Source: an uncultured Lachnospiraceae bacterium
Lineage (GTDB): Bacteria; Bacillota; Clostridia; Lachnospirales; Lachnospiraceae
NCBI GenBank assembly: GCA_947086895.1
Contig: CAMUAR010000004.1
Location: 1-64,000, forward strand
Direction: 5' to 3'
Length of the DNA stretch: 64,000 nt
The first letter of the stretch is position 1. Every line of letters starts with the position of its first letter. The notes under the pieces were generated by a model that saw only the letters and a list, made by a program, of their open reading frames with translations, was not told the DNA's origin and made no database searches. Positions 60,828 through 64,000 of this stretch are shown one piece after another. Position numbers and translations under genes: made by a program.

Positions 60828-63068
60828 ATGAAACAGGAGGTATATAAAATTACCGGCATGAGCTGCGCAGCGTGCAGCAGCGCAGTAGAGCGTGTTACAA
60901 GAAAGATGGACGGCGTTGCGCGCAGTGATGTGAATTTGACAACCACAAAAATGCGGATTGAGTATGATGAAACAAAAGTTACGCCAGAGCTGATTATCGC
61001 AAAAATTGAGAAGGCAGGTTTCGGTGCAGAAATTTTTACCGACGATGCCGAAAAGCGCAGGCAGGAGGCAAAAGACCAGGAAAAAGAATTGAAAAACAGC
61101 AGAAGAAGACTTATTTTGGCGATAATTTTTGCCGCTCCGCTGCTCTATTTATCTATGGGTCATATGATGCCTTTTCCAATGCCAGTGCCAAAGGCATTTC
61201 ATATGACGGAACATCCAATGACATTTGCGGTTGCTCAGCTTATTCTGACCGTGCCGATTCTTATATTTGGAAGAAATTTTTATATTCATGGTTTTCCGGC
61301 ACTGTTAAAGGGAAATCCAAATATGGACTCGCTTGTTGCAATCGGCACAATGGCAGCATTTTTATATAGCCTTGTTATGACAATTTTGATTCCAAAAAAC
61401 ATGGAACATGTACACCAGCTCTATTATGAGTCGGCGGCGGTTGTTGTGACACTTGTTATGCTTGGCAAATATATGGAGAAGCGAAGCAAAGGAAAGACGT
61501 CTGAGGCGATACGCAAACTTATGGCGCTTGCTCCAGACACGGCGGTTCTGCTTATAGACGGCGCAGAGCGGGAAGTTCCAGTAGAACAACTTGAACCGGG
61601 AAATATAATCGTGATTCGCTCAGGCGCGAGAATTCCACTGGACGGAATTATTGTATCCGGCAGCGGCAGTGTTGATGAATCTATGCTTACCGGGGAGAGT
61701 CTTCCTGTTGATAAAGAAGCCGGCAGCGAAGTGATTGGCGGCAGCTTAAATTATGATGGATTGTTCCAGGTGAAAGTAACACGTACTGGGTCCGATACGA
61801 CGCTTGCAAAAATTGTACAGTTGATGGAGGATGCACAGGGAAAGAAAGCACCAATCTCAAAAATTGCGGATAAAGTAGCTGGATATTTTGTCCCGGCAGT
61901 TATGGTGATCGCATTTGCAGCGGCAGTAATCTGGCTGCTGACAGGCAAAGATTTTTCATTTGCTCTGCGGATTTTTGTTTCTGTTCTTGTAATTGCATGT
62001 CCGTGTGCGTTAGGGCTTGCGACGCCGACTGCGATTATGGTAGGCACGGGGCTTGGCGCGCAGAACGGTATTCTGGTCAAATCCGGCGAAGCGTTGGAAC
62101 TTGCGCAGCAAGTAGATACTGTTGTGCTTGATAAAACCGGGACAATCACAGAAGGAAAGCCAAAAGTAATCACTATACTGCACGATGGAATAGAGAGGGG
62201 AGAGCTGTTGGCGGTTGCCGCCGGAGCAGAAGCAGGCAGCGAACATCCTTTGGCCAAAGCAATTCTTTTTGAAGCGCAGGTGATTGGAGCAGAGGCTTAT
62301 AAAGTATCAGAATTTCGCAATCTTGCGGGATATGGAGTTTATGCAAAACTTGCCGATAACAGGGAAGTTTATCTCGGCAAAGCTGGACTTGCAAAGGAGT
62401 ACAGCAATAATGCTGAGGATTGGCAGGAGCGCGCTTCCGGGCTTGCCTCAAAGGGGCAGACGCCGATGTATGTGGTGGTGGATGGCAAAACCGTCGGCAT
62501 CATCAGTGTGGCAGACCCAATCAAAGAAACCAGCGCGGCAGCGATAGACGCTCTGAAAAAAGACGGGGTGCGCGTTTATATGCTGACCGGGGACAATCGG
62601 TATACAGCAGAGTATATTGGAGCGCAGGCGCGTGTGGACGAGGTTGTTGCAGAAGTACTTCCACAGGATAAAGCGGGCATGATTGAGGAGTTGCAAAAAC
62701 AGGGAAAAAGAGTTATGATGGTAGGCGATGGAATCAATGACGCGCCGGCTTTGGTGCAGGCGGAAGTTGGCTGTGCGATCGGCAGCGGCAGCGATATCGC
62801 CATTGACTCCGCAGATATTGTGCTGATGAAGTCCGATCTGATGGATGTACATCGCGCGATTCGCTTAAGTCGTATGACAATTCGAAATATACGGCAAAAT
62901 TTATTTTGGGCGTTTTTTTATAATACCGTTGGAATACCTGTAGCCGCAGGGCTTTTGTATCCGTTTACAAAAACTTTGCTCAGCCCTATGATCGGTGGTT
63001 TTGCGATGTCTTTAAGCTCTGTGTGCGTTGTCAGCAATGCGCTTCGGCTGAGGTTTAAAAAGTTGTGA
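60828..63068 (+). CDS. copA: Copper-exporting P1B-type ATPase
   Basis: 746 residues. One N-terminal HMA metal-binding domain (GMSCAAC, about residues 1-68), eight membrane helices, and the P-type cores: the CPC motif ACPCALG, phosphorylation DKTGTITEGKP, SEHPLAKAI, and MVGDGINDAPAL. CPC with an HMA domain defines P1B-1 Cu(I) exporters. GGAGG lies 4 bases before the ATG. First gene of a copA-csoR-copZ operon under a CsoR box. It pumps cytoplasmic Cu(I) out. No missing residues. Confidence 0.97.
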   Translation: MKQEVYKITGMSCAACSSAVERVTRKMDGVARSDVNLTTTKMRIEYDETKVTPELIIAKIEKAGFGAEIFTDDAEKRRQEAKDQEKELKNSRRRLILAIIFAAPLLYLSMGHMMPFPMPVPKAFHMTEHPMTFAVAQLILTVPILIFGRNFYIHGFPALLKGNPNMDSLVAIGTMAAFLYSLVMTILIPKNMEHVHQLYYESAAVVVTLVMLGKYMEKRSKGKTSEAIRKLMALAPDTAVLLIDGAEREVPVEQLEPGNIIVIRSGARIPLDGIIVSGSGSVDESMLTGESLPVDKEAGSEVIGGSLNYDGLFQVKVTRTGSDTTLAKIVQLMEDAQGKKAPISKIADKVAGYFVPAVMVIAFAAAVIWLLTGKDFSFALRIFVSVLVIACPCALGLATPTAIMVGTGLGAQNGILVKSGEALELAQQVDTVVLDKTGTITEGKPKVITILHDGIERGELLAVAAGAEAGSEHPLAKAILFEAQVIGAEAYKVSEFRNLAGYGVYAKLADNREVYLGKAGLAKEYSNNAEDWQERASGLASKGQTPMYVVVDGKTVGIISVADPIKETSAAAIDALKKDGVRVYMLTGDNRYTAEYIGAQARVDEVVAEVLPQDKAGMIEELQKQGKRVMMVGDGINDAPALVQAEVGCAIGSGSDIAIDSADIVLMKSDLMDVHRAIRLSRMTIRNIRQNLFWAFFYNTVGIPVAAGLLYPFTKTLLSPMIGGFAMSLSSVCVVSNALRLRFKKL

Positions 63069-63110
63069 TAAATACCGAGCTTAGTTTGTATTTTAGAAAT
63101 GAGGATTTTT

Positions 63111-63401
63111 ATGGGGGATTGTTGTCAGAAGAAGTATCGGGACAAATCGGAATCAAGTGAATTGATCCATCGATTGAACCGGATTGAAGGGCAGATTCGC
63201 GGCATACGCAATATGGTGGAAAATGATGTTTATTGTGTGGATATTTTAACGCAGGTATCCGCGGCAAACGCAGCACTGACTGCATTTAGCAAGGTGCTGT
63301 TAAACAATCATATCCGAACCTGTGTTGTGGAGGACATCCGTGCAGGGCAGGACGGTAAGGTGGAAGAACTGCTTGAGGCGATACAGAAGTTTATAAAATA
63401 A
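63111..63401 (+). CDS. csoR: Copper-sensing repressor CsoR
   Basis: 96 residues. A four-helix DUF156 protein; Cu(I) ligands Cys42, His67 and Cys71 (YCVDIL; NNHIRTC) match the canonical Cys-His-Cys site, and LNRIEGQIRGI is the conserved DNA-contacting segment. Start at 63111: GAGG lies 6 bases upstream. It represses the operon through the box at 60785-60801 and lets go on Cu(I) binding. Located between copA and copZ, so autoregulated. Confidence 0.94.
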   Translation: MGDCCQKKYRDKSESSELIHRLNRIEGQIRGIRNMVENDVYCVDILTQVSAANAALTAFSKVLLNNHIRTCVVEDIRAGQDGKVEELLEAIQKFIK

Positions 63402-63473
63402 AAATATAAATAAAGAAAAAGTAAAGATAAAACAGGACAACCAAAAATATTTTAAATTTAAGGAGGAAATAAA

Positions 63474-63671
63474 ATGACAACATTAGATGTGAAGGAAATG
63501 AGCTGCAATCATTGCGTAGAGCGTATTGGCAAGGCACTGGAGACCGCTGGCATCAAACACAGCATTGATCTGGCAACAAAGACGGTGACCATCGACGGCT
63601 GTGAAAATTGCGTAAAAAAAGCGATAGAGGAATTGGACGATATCGGTTTTACGGCGGAAGCCCGCGCATAA
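63474..63671 (+). CDS. copZ: Copper chaperone CopZ-like (HMA domain)
   Basis: 65 residues, one HMA domain with the Cu(I) site MSCNHC (Cys11, Cys14). Unusually, a second CxxC is present (Cys43 and Cys46, GCENC), which ordinary CopZ lacks. It likely delivers Cu(I) to CopA and CsoR. AAGGAGG lies 7 bases before the ATG. Last gene of the copper operon, with a terminator 80 bases after. Confidence 0.9.
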   Translation: MTTLDVKEMSCNHCVERIGKALETAGIKHSIDLATKTVTIDGCENCVKKAIEELDDIGFTAEARA

Positions 63672-63751
63672 TCAAAAGGGTTTTTCCAAGAGCATGTCTG
63701 AAAATTAAAAATTGCATAAAAGAAAGAGAAAAATGCGCTCGGAATCAATAA

Positions 63752-63800
63752 CACAGCCCGGAAATTGCAGGATTGCAAATTTTCCGGGCTGTATTTTATA
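63752..63800 (+). terminator. Terminator of the copper operon
   Basis: ACAGCCCGGAAA pairs with TTTCCGGGCTGT, with a TTGCA/TGCAA inner pairing, followed by ATTTTAT. Confidence 0.85.
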
Positions 63801-63862
63801 AGCGAATGCCTGTGAGAATAATTACAGCACTGTTACCTTTAAAATTTTTCTTTTTTTTAGTT

Positions 63863-64000
63863 TTATGAGATCGGCTCAAAATCTGCTGCGCCATGCTTGC
63901 AGAGCGGACATATAAAGTCGTCTGGAAGTTCGTCGCCCTCATAGATATACCCGCACACTTTGCAGACATATCCTTTTTTGCCTTCCGTTGCAGGCTTTGG
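63863..64000 (-). CDS. Rubredoxin-domain protein (partial)
   Basis: The C-terminal 45 codons are visible; the start is beyond the window. The rubredoxin iron site is complete: VCKVCGYIY and ICPLCKHG, with DELPDDF between, then ADFEPI. It may be a free rubredoxin or the C-terminal domain of a rubrerythrin or flavoprotein, since upstream residues ([11 protein letters not shown]) look like a linker. It carries single electrons in the cytoplasm, often for oxygen or peroxide reduction in anaerobes. Confidence 0.85.
   Translation of the reverse strand, partial: PKPATEGKKGYVCKVCGYIYEGDELPDDFICPLCKHGAADFEPIS

Overview
The window looks like chromosomal DNA of a low-GC, strictly anaerobic Firmicute, most likely a member of the Lachnospiraceae (Clostridia). 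This is inferred from strong GGAGG-type ribosome binding sites, AT-rich spacers with strong hairpin terminators, a large Alu-domain SRP RNA, a group-B-like [FeFe] hydrogenase, a rubredoxin, an anaerobic NTP-reductase-type activase, hemerythrin and DegV proteins, and a CsoR-controlled copper operon. No species call is possible from the sequence alone.

Layout. 1-130: the 3' end of a tRNA (probably Cys) and two terminators. 568-5428: a LysR regulator divergent from a redox cluster: a 5'-truncated iron alcohol dehydrogenase, a flavodoxin lipoprotein, an aldo/keto reductase, and a secreted protein with one Big2 and two flavodoxin domains. 5694-9565: a visibly more AT-rich stretch with a FakA-like fragment protein, a hemerythrin protein, an SGNH hydrolase and an orphan Dam-type methylase. 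10052-14165: a heterodimeric ABC exporter. 14697-21204: [FeFe] hydrogenase, SMI1/KNR4 protein, MacB/FtsX-type fused ABC transporter, DegV protein and an IS remnant. 21467-25291: a 1274-residue GH51 arabinofuranosidase without a signal peptide. 25594-34174: asnS, an ArsR regulator, an LRR / VWA / AAA+ trio, tatD, an unknown gene and rsmA. 34323-45536: acetyltransferases, an ABC-F protein, an anchored propeller plus solute-binding protein, a protein with a tandemly duplicated Gln-rich repeat, a radical-SAM activase, and a heparinase II/III-like protein fused in frame to a TadA deaminase. 45900-55556: an unknown protein, SRP RNA, a chemoreceptor, and a three-gene operon (cNMP-binding-like protein, lone ABC ATPase, TPR/P-loop protein). 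55717-64000: an Ig-like protein, flavin reductase, shikimate-kinase-like protein, murA, an HD-GYP protein, copA-csoR-copZ and a partial rubredoxin.

How genes may work together. The 2.4-5.4 kb cluster looks like a redox module whose flavodoxin domains face outward. The copper operon is self-contained: promoter, CsoR box, exporter, sensor and chaperone. The LRR/VWA/AAA+ trio resembles a MoxR-VWA machine. The cNMP/ABC/TPR operon has no recognised function and no membrane permease.

The most notable new signals are: (1) a promoter-embedded palindrome (11 bp, 4-nt spacer, 11 bp) upstream of asnS and of an unknown gene, with a degraded copy upstream of the Ig-like gene, suggesting a small unknown regulon; (2) the heparinase-TadA fusion; (3) the cNMP/ABC/TPR operon; (4) the extracytoplasmic flavodoxin cluster.
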